Source: Methanocorpusculaceae archaeon UBA456
GTDB taxonomy: Archaea > Halobacteriota > Methanomicrobia > Methanomicrobiales > Methanocorpusculaceae
DNA length: 14,457 nucleotides
NCBI GenBank assembly: GCA_002496395.1
Contig: DAJQ01000028.1
Span: 1 to 14,457 of the forward strand
Reading direction: 5' to 3'
Shown piece after piece: positions 1 to 5,206 of this stretch; positions within the stretch are counted from its first letter, which is position 1; every line of letters begins with the position of its first letter. The notes under the pieces are model-generated. The model was not told the DNA's origin, did not search any database, and saw only the letters and a list, made by a program, of their open reading frames with translations. Position numbers and translations under genes: made by a program.

Positions 1-437
1 GAAATTAACCTGACAGGAGTGGCAGCCACTCTGGATATCCGGTAGAAGGAGACGATCATCCAGAGGATCAGGCACCAGAGGATAATGATGCAGATCAACC
101 CGAGGAAGGGTGACGGTATCCCGAAGAAGAGGAACGACCAGATCCCATTGAAGAAGAGCTGCACAAAGAATATGCCTGTTGCTATCTTCACCTCACGCCG
201 TTCCCATCCTTCCTTTATGATCAGGAAGAGGGAGATACCCATTAGGATATACAGCGTCGTCCATGCCGGTCCAAAGACCCAGCCAGGTGGAGTAAACCAT
301 GGCCTCTGAATTGTCTGGTACCATCCCGAGACATTCGTTGCCGTTGCGAAGCTTCCAATCGCACCAGTCAACATTGGCAGAAGGACTGCCCCGATGAGGA
401 GGGCGGCATCCCGGAGTGTTTTCACAGGAGAGTCCAT
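1..437 (-). CDS. tspO: TspO/MBR family membrane protein (C-terminus beyond window edge)
   Basis: This reading frame runs off the left edge after 145 codons. It encodes a TspO/MBR (translocator/benzodiazepine-receptor-like) membrane protein; the family binds porphyrins and related ligands and is linked to tetrapyrrole or stress signalling. Visible signatures are RPWFTPPGWVFGPAW at residues 45-59, followed by TLY, and FFNGIWSFLFFG at 95-106, matching the conserved W-x-P-P and N-x-x-W-S-x-L-F-F blocks. Four hydrophobic segments are visible (about 11-33, 53-74, 86-106, 110-133); the fifth expected helix lies outside the window. The start at 437 has GGAGG upstream at a long spacing of 13-14 nt. 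In-frame ATGs at 458 and 491 are possible but have no visible ribosome binding site. It is divergent from the DOMON gene. Family assignment is secure; the physiological role here is unknown. Confidence 0.88.
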   Translation of the reverse strand, partial: MDSPVKTLRDAALLIGAVLLPMLTGAIGSFATATNVSGWYQTIQRPWFTPPGWVFGPAWTTLYILMGISLFLIIKEGWERREVKIATGIFFVQLFFNGIWSFLFFGIPSPFLGLICIIILWCLILWMIVSFYRISRVAATPVRLI

Positions 438-497
438 ATGAGATGACTTTCCCTCCATGAAGAAAAGCTTTTCATATCCTGCAACGAGCATCTGGCT

Positions 498-1102
498 ATG
501 AGATTTTTGTATCTACTCATATCCGGGATCATACTTGCCTCTCTTGTACTTGTATCGGGTTGTGCAACTGATCGCCCGCCACACCAGCTCCGGTTGATGA
601 ATCCCCCGTCACCGCGGACTGGGTGCCTGACGGGATCATCGGGTCGGGCGAATACGAGTACTGGCAGGCACTCTCTGACAGCATGGAGATGCACTGGTCA
701 ACAACCGGGGATACGATCCAGATCGGACTCGCCGGGAGAGCAGCCGGCTGGGTCGGCATCGGCCTTGGAACCCCCCGGATGATGGCGGGCGTCGATTTTT
801 TCGCCGGGCATGTTGACGGGGAGGATGCCGTTGTATGGGATCTCTTCAGTGAGAACCCCCGCTGCCCGATCCGGATGGATACTGCCATCGGGGGAACCAA
901 TGATATCCTCAGATATGGAGGGCAGCAGGTGGATGGCGTAACCACGATCGAGTTTGAGCGGCTCTTTGCAACCGGTGACGAGTATGACTATGAGATCCGG
1001 GCTGGAGATCCGATCGCGATCATCTGGGCGCTCTCTGACAGCAACTCGATGACGGTTCCGCACCGTGAACGCGGCTCGACAACAATTATTCTCAGGAGGT
1101 AA
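498..1102 (+). pseudogene. DOMON-domain lipoprotein, reading frame broken by a one-base shift
   Basis: The first frame, from ATG 498, encodes a lipoprotein signal peptide: a hydrophobic stretch, then LVSGC with the lipobox cysteine at residue 22. It then continues into nonsense up to 782. The real body lies in another frame, open from 572 to 1102. Read from 572 it gives a Pro/Ala/Thr/Ser-rich linker, then VPDGIIGSGEYEYW and a complete DOMON domain with VGIGLG, MMAGVDFF, GTNDI, DGVTTIEF and PHRERG. Adding one C to the CCC run at 575-577 joins the two parts without a break, so a one-base deletion or a sequencing error is the simplest explanation. If unrepaired, only a GTG start at 623 yields the domain, without an export signal. 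In haem-type DOMON proteins a Met and a His bind b haem; candidates here are the MM of MMAGVDFF and the His of PHRERG. The mature protein would sit outside the membrane. The next gene follows after 5 bases. Confidence 0.8.
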
Positions 1103-1107
1103 ATGAG

Positions 1108-1338
1108 ATGATTATCGCAGCAATTGCATACACGCCGGTCCTCGGCCTCCCCCTGGTCGTCGTCCTTGGGATCGTCCTCTTCATCTCTCTCTGCATCACC
1201 GCATCGATTGCGGTTATGAAACGGAGAGGGGGGCTTCAGAATGTACCATTCACCTGGCATTTTTGGATGGCGCGAATCTCTATTCTCATCGCCCTTCTGC
1301 ACGGGATCCTGGGCATCTCCGTCTATATCGGGATCTAA
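1108..1338 (+). CDS. Small two-helix membrane protein with paired histidines, partner of the DOMON gene
   Basis: A 76-residue protein with two predicted membrane helices (about residues 10-36 and 50-75) joined by a basic loop, MKRRGGLQNVPF. I do not recognise a named family. The second helix carries His51 and His65, 14 residues apart and therefore on the same helix face. That spacing is typical of di-haem helices in cytochrome b and ferric-reductase-like proteins, so two copies could form a haem site; this is inference. The start is well supported: a perfect AGGAGGT at 1094-1100 overlaps the TAA stop of the DOMON gene, and ATG 1108 follows 7 nt later. ATG 1103 is followed almost at once by an in-frame stop. 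The spacing implies co-transcription with the DOMON gene, suggesting a two-component exported or membrane redox module. Confidence 0.75.
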   Translation: MIIAAIAYTPVLGLPLVVVLGIVLFISLCITASIAVMKRRGGLQNVPFTWHFWMARISILIALLHGILGISVYIGI

Positions 1339-1395
1339 GTGGATCCACAGAGAAAATAGGAGAATTGAGCAGAACATCCACTCCCTTCTCAATGA

Positions 1396-1418
1396 AAGAG
1401 GTAGCCCCGCCACCTCTT
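1396..1418. terminator. Hairpin between convergent genes
   Basis: Perfect 7-bp arms AAGAGGT (1396-1402) and ACCTCTT (1412-1418) enclose a 9-nt loop. The hairpin lies between the small membrane protein gene and the mntP stop codon (1417-1419), which it overlaps. It could serve as a bidirectional terminator or 3' stabiliser. No T-run follows on either strand, so termination activity is uncertain. Confidence 0.4.
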
Positions 1419-1977
1419 ACAGGAAAAGCCCGTCTGCGAGGATTCTGATCCCGATGATGATCAGGATCACGCCGCCGATGAGCTCGATCCGGTTCCCGAA
1501 GTAGCACCCGAATCTCCGGCCTGCCCAGATCCCGGCGATCGATCCGGCGAAGGTCACAACGCCGATCAGAATGACAGCTGGGACAATCTCCACATCCAGC
1601 ACAGCAAACGTGGCACCGACTGCGAGTGCATCGATTGATGTGGCAATCGCAAGGACGGTGAGGGTAAAGAGGCTTGTAATCCCTGCCTTCCTCTCATCTG
1701 CCTCTCCCTGAAATGATTCATAACACATCTTCCCGCCGATAAGGACAAGCAGGATGAAGGCAACCCAGTGATCGAACGTGGCGATCAGGCCGCTGCCTAC
1801 CTCCCCGACAAGGTATCCGGCGAGTGCCATCCCTCCCTGGAAGAAGCCGAAGAAGAGGGCCGCCCGCACCCCGTAATAGAGAATATTCTTCTTCAGGGTG
1901 GCACCGGCAGCAATCGAGACAGCAGATGCATCCATCGCAACAGCGATTGCAATTGCAAGGAGTGTTATTTCATTCAC
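1417..1977 (-). CDS. mntP: Manganese efflux pump MntP
   Basis: A 186-residue integral membrane protein of the MntP (DUF204) family, which exports Mn2+ and protects against its excess. The length matches the usual size of about 185-190 residues. Six hydrophobic segments are visible. The two inverted halves each carry the family acidic motif: AVAMDASAVS with Asp16, and ATSIDALAVG with Asp116, corresponding to the functionally important intramembrane aspartates of the E. coli pump. The start is GTG (1977-1975), with GAGG 8 nt upstream. No yybP-ykoY type manganese riboswitch is evident in the short 56-nt upstream gap. It lies downstream of the HEAT-repeat gene on the same strand, but a T6 run after that gene's stop may separate them. 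Confidence 0.92.
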   Translation of the reverse strand: MNEITLLAIAIAVAMDASAVSIAAGATLKKNILYYGVRAALFFGFFQGGMALAGYLVGEVGSGLIATFDHWVAFILLVLIGGKMCYESFQGEADERKAGITSLFTLTVLAIATSIDALAVGATFAVLDVEIVPAVILIGVVTFAGSIAGIWAGRRFGCYFGNRIELIGGVILIIIGIRILADGLFL

Positions 1978-2027
1978 ACCATCTGCCTCTGTATCAGATC
2001 TGCTTTGTTCGAGCCGGGTTCATCATC

Positions 2028-2033
2028 AAAAAA
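2028..2033 (-). terminator. T6 run directly after the HEAT-repeat gene
   Basis: On the minus strand the TAA stop of the HEAT-repeat gene is followed immediately by TTTTTT. Archaeal RNA polymerase terminates at short oligo-T stretches, so this is a plausible but possibly leaky terminator between that gene and mntP. Confidence 0.4.
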
Positions 2034-3236
2034 TTACAGCCCCCTCTTTTCTCCCGGCAATCCTTCATCAACCTTTGGGATCAGGGGGCGGTACACCAGA
2101 TCGGTATGCCCAAGCGAGACCAGGATCTCGCCTGCTGCATTCCTCACCCTGATATCCGGATCATTCAATGCCTCTTCAAGCGGGCCGACCGAATACCGCT
2201 CAAGGCTCCGGAGTGCATCAGTCAATCCTTTCATTACCCCGTTGTCGGTATCCCTGAGCATCCTGATCAGGGGGAGGACAGCAGCCTCACCGATCTCGGC
2301 TGCCTTCTTCCACTGGCGGGTGGCGATGAAGTACATCACCCGCTCGTCATCATCTGATGGATGCCAACTGATCCGGTCAAGAGACGCAGCCGCCGACTGC
2401 CTGACGAAATGATCCTCATCCACGCAGGCAGAGAGGAGCAGCGGGAGATGCTCTTCACCCTCGAAAGAGCCAAGAGCCTCGGCGGCTGCTGCCCTGACAT
2501 TGGGGTTTTCATCAGATACCGCCTCTTTGAGGTGCGGGAGTGCCCGCTCATCCCCAAGCTGGCCGAGGGTTCTGACCGCATTCACCCGTGGTACATAGTA
2601 GTCTTCAGACAGCAGATCTATAAGGAGCAGAATTGCTGCATCGACGAGGGGACCAGGCTCTTTCAGGGAGCCAAGCTCTTTCCACTGCCCAAGAGCAATC
2701 CTGCGTGCAGCATCCTCTGTCTCATCGGCTGCCCCGGCATTCAATCGGTCAAGTGTAAGGGCAACAAAGCGGCGGGATCGGTACGGCAGCGAGAAGAGCC
2801 CACCCTTGAGTCCCGGGATGGCAGCAGGCCCGATTGCGACAAGCGTCTCCACCACACGCTCACTCTTCTCTTCATCTATTCTACCAAACAGGCCGACCAG
2901 GGATGAGACGGCGGGCTCCCCGACCGAGGCGAGGGCAACGGCTGCGAACCCGGAGACCTCCGGATCATCCCCCTCCAGTAACCCGATCAGAGGCAATACC
3001 GCAGGCTCACCGATGGAGGCGAGAACGGTATTCGCAGCAGCCCGCCGCTTCCCATTACCTCCGACGGCGGCAGAGACGAGCGGAGAAAGGGCATCGGGCA
3101 TACAATCAAGGAGAGCTTCCATTGCACCATCCCGTATCTCCTCATCAGGTGATTCAAGTGCCCTGATCAGTCCGGGGATATCACTCCGCTCTCGCAGTTT
3201 CTCAATATTGGGACGTAATATGTCGATGAAACCCAT
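2034..3236 (-). CDS. HEAT-repeat protein (PBS-lyase-like repeats)
   Basis: A 400-residue soluble alpha-solenoid protein; no signal peptide or membrane helix is visible. HEAT-like repeats of about 30 residues run through most of it, with recurring cores such as IGEPAVLPLIGLL (75-87), VGEPAVSSLVGLF (105-117), ERALPHLKEAVSDENPNVRAA (split around 230-250) and DPDIRVRNAAGEILVSLG (359-376). Two segments have a distinct repeat form, with a QW pair before a Gly/Pro-rich turn: ALGQWKELGSL near 181 and ATRQWKKAAEIGEAAV near 305. This suggests the array arose by duplication of a multi-repeat unit. Such proteins are common in methanogens and act as binding scaffolds; the partner cannot be told from sequence. 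ATG 3236 is preceded by GAGG 5 nt upstream. The promoter lies at about 3285-3293. Confidence 0.85.
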   Translation of the reverse strand: MGFIDILRPNIEKLRERSDIPGLIRALESPDEEIRDGAMEALLDCMPDALSPLVSAAVGGNGKRRAAANTVLASIGEPAVLPLIGLLEGDDPEVSGFAAVALASVGEPAVSSLVGLFGRIDEEKSERVVETLVAIGPAAIPGLKGGLFSLPYRSRRFVALTLDRLNAGAADETEDAARRIALGQWKELGSLKEPGPLVDAAILLLIDLLSEDYYVPRVNAVRTLGQLGDERALPHLKEAVSDENPNVRAAAAEALGSFEGEEHLPLLLSACVDEDHFVRQSAAASLDRISWHPSDDDERVMYFIATRQWKKAAEIGEAAVLPLIRMLRDTDNGVMKGLTDALRSLERYSVGPLEEALNDPDIRVRNAAGEILVSLGHTDLVYRPLIPKVDEGLPGEKRGL

Positions 3237-3258
3237 GGATGCCTCGTATTAGTATCTA

Positions 3259-3286
3259 TTCTATGTTCTTCTTTCTATGTCCTTCT
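3259..3286. repeat. Tandem 14-bp repeat in the HEAT-gene promoter
   Basis: Two adjacent 14-bp units, TTCTATGTTCTTCT (3259-3272) and TTCTATGTCCTTCT (3273-3286), differ at one base. They lie between the TATA-like element and the expected transcription start of the minus-strand HEAT-repeat gene, a position typical for archaeal repressor operators. Regulator unknown. Confidence 0.55.
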
Positions 3287-3293
3287 ATATATG
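3285..3293 (-). promoter_or_regulatory. TATA-like element for the HEAT-repeat gene
   Basis: On the minus strand the sequence reads CATATATAG, centred about 52 nt upstream of the start codon. With the usual spacing of about 25 nt this predicts a transcription start near 3264 and a leader of about 28 nt containing the GAGG ribosome binding site. Confidence 0.5.
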
Positions 3294-3451
3294 TGGATAT
3301 TATGATCCGGCCCGTTTTTGCAGGAATAGATGAGATGGAGGGGCAGGAGAGGGGATGAGGAACTATTGAACTCCTGAATTTGAATTGAATACGATGATGG
3401 CTGGTATTCTGGTAGCTGCACCAGACTTCCTGAATGTATGATCAAGGGTGG

Positions 3452-3501
3452 ACCAATAACCAGGAGCACCAATAACCGAATGTGAAGGCAAGACGCTAAA
3501 T
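3452..3501. repeat. Diverged repeat motif, copy 1
   Basis: ACCAATAAC occurs twice here (3452-3460 and 3468-3476). From the second copy the sequence continues CGAA-TG-TGAAG and then CGCTAAAT, ending at 3501. The same ordered blocks recur at 4174-4208 with small insertions and deletions. The shared order over about 35 bases suggests a diverged dispersed element rather than chance. No function is known to me. Confidence 0.4.
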
Positions 3502-3529
3502 GATGCTATCAATAAGGATCAAGAGGCAA

Positions 3530-3751
3530 TTATCGGGTGTCTTCGATCCCGTTTAATCTCTGATAGTACCTGATAGCCTCATTCCGGAGGAGCGGGTCTT
3601 CACCATCATTATCCTCGGAATTGAGAATGAAATGAGCAAGGCCATGATCCTCCATAGCCGAATCACTCTCCTTCCATCTCCCGATATCCGGTTTGACACC
3701 GACCGGCTCATTCTCTTCTGAAAGTATAGATTGGCGTTTAATCTCACGCAT
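3530..3751 (-). CDS. Small acidic protein of unknown function
   Basis: A 73-residue soluble, charged protein that I do not recognise. It is rich in Glu, Asp and Arg, with no cysteine, signal peptide or membrane helix; the C-terminal half (NEAIRYYQRLNGIEDTR) looks helical. Support for a real gene comes from its composition, which is unlike the shadow frames around it, and from a consensus TATA box (TATAAATA on the minus strand, 3794-3787) 36 nt upstream of ATG 3751. That predicts a very short leader ending in AAAGAGAG. Neighbours give no functional hint. It could still be a chance open frame. Confidence 0.55.
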   Translation of the reverse strand: MREIKRQSILSEENEPVGVKPDIGRWKESDSAMEDHGLAHFILNSEDNDGEDPLLRNEAIRYYQRLNGIEDTR

Positions 3752-3786
3752 CTCTCTTTGACCTTACTAACGATGGCGTTGGCTCC

Positions 3787-3794
3787 TATTTATA
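3787..3794 (-). promoter_or_regulatory. TATA box for the small gene at 3530-3751
   Basis: The minus strand reads TATAAATA, a close match to the archaeal TATA consensus, followed by GGAGCC. Its distance to ATG 3751 places transcription start about 12 nt before the start codon. The reverse-strand reading is also A/T-rich, so plus-strand use cannot be excluded. Confidence 0.6.
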
Positions 3795-3931
3795 CTGACT
3801 CTAATGCAAACCAGATTCTCTCAAACCAAACCACACCCCCACCGCCCCTCTCTCCGTCCGCAGATGCTTCGCAGGGAACGTATGCCGGGCAGCCGCAGAT
3901 GCAGTGCGGGGAGGGGCGGGAATTCTCCAAT

Positions 3932-4015
3932 GGCTGCCAGAGGAGATACACCCCGATTCTCCGAATCGCCTTTCAGGTTGCTCTGATGAGCAAGGGTTTA
4001 TCACCTCTGTCAGCC
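3932..4015. ncRNA. Candidate structured RNA or cruciform element (four-way junction)
   Basis: An 84-nt stretch with self-complementarity far beyond its surroundings. The outer arms 3932-3953 and 3994-4015 pair at 19 of 22 positions, broken by three single mismatches. Inside, three hairpins follow with no unpaired base between them: CGATTC-TCC-GAATCG (3954-3968), a mini hairpin CCT-TTC-AGG (3969-3977), and TTGCTC-TGAT-GAGCAA (3978-3993). As RNA this is a fully stacked four-way junction; as DNA it could extrude or act as a palindromic mobile-element unit. It is not a tRNA: arm lengths are wrong and there is no T-loop or CCA end. The strand is undetermined and no family is recognised. Confidence 0.45.
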
Positions 4016-4173
4016 TGATCCAGCCTTACCCCGCCCCCCGATGCCCGCACCGCATATGCTTCAGTCCCTCGTCATGATCCGGGGGATCGGGATCTCTGCT
4101 AGATCAAATCCTCATATCCCTATCCACAAAGGCGAAATCGGAAAAGAAACAGTGGATGGAATGGGAGAGGGAG

Positions 4174-4208
4174 ACCAATAACACGAAGTGGGTGTGAAGC
4201 GCTCAAAT
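4174..4208. repeat. Diverged repeat motif, copy 2
   Basis: Reads ACCAATAAC-A-CGAA-G-TG, then GTGAAG and CGCTCAAAT, the same ordered blocks as at 3468-3501. It lies immediately before the hairpin chain at 4217-4335. Confidence 0.4.
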
Positions 4209-4216
4209 ACTCACTT

Positions 4217-4335
4217 GCGGGGCGAACAGCCCCGCCTGGTGGCCGCCAGGCCGCCCTCACCGGCATCCTGAGGGGGGTTGAGGAGTGCCCCCCCGGAGGA
4301 TGTTTTGGTGACGGGTTCACTGCAAACCCCTGTCA
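4217..4335. other. GC-rich chain of hairpins downstream of korB
   Basis: Consecutive inverted repeats: GCGGGGC-GAACA-GCCCCGC (4217-4235, perfect 7 bp), CCTGG/CCAGG (4235-4250), CCTCA/TGAGG (4255-4273), GGGGGG/CCCCCC (4272-4293, competing with the previous one) and TGACGGGTT/AACCC-CT-GTCA (4309-4335, 9 bp with a 2-nt bulge). The last one could help end or stabilise the korB transcript, whose stop is at 4369-4367. The set may be an untranslated RNA, a 3' structure or a repeat element; no T-run settles it. Confidence 0.4.
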
Positions 4336-4366
4336 AACCAGAAGATAATCCGCTCAACCCCCCCTT

Positions 4367-5206
4367 TCACCGCTTCCCAATCGCCTCCTGAATAATCCCC
4401 ATCCTGTCGATCTCCCCTTCCTTTCCTGCAAGGACCCGCTCCCCGAATGTGGGGGCATTCCTCTCGTAGAGCACTCCGAGCGGGATTGCCCCCTCACCGG
4501 CATAGTTCCACTCACGGATCAGTTGCTCTGCGGAATCACGGTTCGATGGGTTGTGCCCCTCCGGCGTATAGACATGCTCGTCATAGCAGGCATGGGCATC
4601 ATAGAAACTGGCACAGACCTGGAGTACCTCCACAAATGAGAATCCCTTATGCCGGATGGCACGCTTCAGCACCTCAGCCATTCCTTTCTTGTCCCGCGAA
4701 TAGGAGCGGGCGATGAAGGTCGCACCTGATGCGAGCATCAGGTCAAGCGGGTTGAAGGGATCCTCATGTGTCCCCTCGGGTGTTGATTTACCGGCAAACC
4801 CAGGGGGCGATGTCGGGGTGTACTGGCCCGTTGTCAGCCCATAGACCCGGTTGTCATGGATGATCACCGTGATATCCACGTTCCGCTTTGCCGCGAAGAT
4901 GAGGTGATCGAGCCCCTCTGCATAGGCATCGCCATCCCCGGCAGAGCAGAGCACCGTCAGCTTCGGGTTTCCGAGATGGATCCCGGTTGCCACCGGGATG
5001 CCCCGGCCATGGATTGAATAGAAACTGTTCGTCTGCATATAGTCGGCGATCTTTGCATGGCATCCAATACCGGAGACCACAACCACCTCTTCCGGAAGGA
5101 GCCCAAGTCCGGCAAGGACTTCCTTCATCGTATGCTGGATCACAAAATTCCCGCATCCGGGGCACCAGGTGTTCTGGGCCCGGCTGATAAACTCCGCTCC
5201 CTTCAT
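4367..5206 (-). CDS. korB: 2-oxoacid:ferredoxin oxidoreductase, beta subunit (TPP-binding)
   Basis: The 279-residue catalytic beta subunit of a two-subunit 2-oxoacid:ferredoxin oxidoreductase, which reversibly joins acyl-CoA, CO2 and reduced ferredoxin to a 2-oxoacid. Visible features are WCPGCGNF (14-21), GIGCHAKIADYM (46-57), the thiamine-diphosphate motif GDGDAY (90-95) with its distal half DNRVYGLTTGQYTPTSP (118-134), and a family-typical length. With the fused gamma-alpha KorA it resembles the KorAB form usually assigned to 2-oxoglutarate, matching the partial reductive citric acid route of these methanogens. The exact substrate (2-oxoglutarate, pyruvate or another) cannot be proved from sequence. 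ATG 5206 overlaps the korA stop by 4 nt, indicating translational coupling. It appears to be the last gene of the operon. Confidence 0.9.
   Translation of the reverse strand: MKGAEFISRAQNTWCPGCGNFVIQHTMKEVLAGLGLLPEEVVVVSGIGCHAKIADYMQTNSFYSIHGRGIPVATGIHLGNPKLTVLCSAGDGDAYAEGLDHLIFAAKRNVDITVIIHDNRVYGLTTGQYTPTSPPGFAGKSTPEGTHEDPFNPLDLMLASGATFIARSYSRDKKGMAEVLKRAIRHKGFSFVEVLQVCASFYDAHACYDEHVYTPEGHNPSNRDSAEQLIREWNYAGEGAIPLGVLYERNAPTFGERVLAGKEGEIDRMGIIQEAIGKR

Larger units (their letters stand above)
3752..4366. other. 615-bp region without a convincing protein gene
   Basis: The open frames here are short, Pro/Arg/Ser-rich and lack ribosome binding sites. The region does contain: the TATA box of the small gene to its left (3787-3794), the four-way-junction element at 3932-4015, copy 2 of a repeat motif at 4174-4208, and a GC-rich hairpin chain at 4217-4335. 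A 7-bp inverted pair GGCAGCC (3888-3894) / GGCTGCC (3932-3938) would compete with the outer stem of the junction element. I see nothing specific in 4016-4173. Confidence 0.6.

Noticed and set aside
988..1413. Minus-strand open frame of 141 codons opposite the DOMON and membrane protein genes
   Set aside because: Highly charged, featureless translation; the plus-strand genes have recognisable domains and a perfect ribosome binding site.
1978..2033. A manganese riboswitch before mntP
   Set aside because: The gap is only 56 nt and shows none of the conserved yybP-ykoY loops.
2361..2906. Long plus-strand open frame of 181 codons
   Set aside because: It is the reverse of the HEAT-repeat gene, whose repeated domains are clear; the translation shows no family features.
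3932..4015. A tRNA gene in the structured element
   Set aside because: The outer stem is far too long and there is no T-loop, anticodon arm or CCA-adjacent acceptor pattern.
3984..4017. A C/D box guide RNA, from TGATGA at 3984 and CTGA at 4015-4018
   Set aside because: Spacing is short for an archaeal guide RNA, there are no clear inner D' and C' boxes, and the C box lies within a perfect hairpin.
3731..4018. Plus-strand open frame of 95 codons
   Set aside because: It has low-complexity Pro/Ser/Gln-rich content and no ribosome binding site, overlaps the start of the better-supported minus-strand gene, and crosses the structured element.
4120..4320. Minus-strand open frame of 66 codons
   Set aside because: Its Pro/Arg-rich translation runs through the hairpin chain and repeat motif; no recognisable domain or ribosome binding site.
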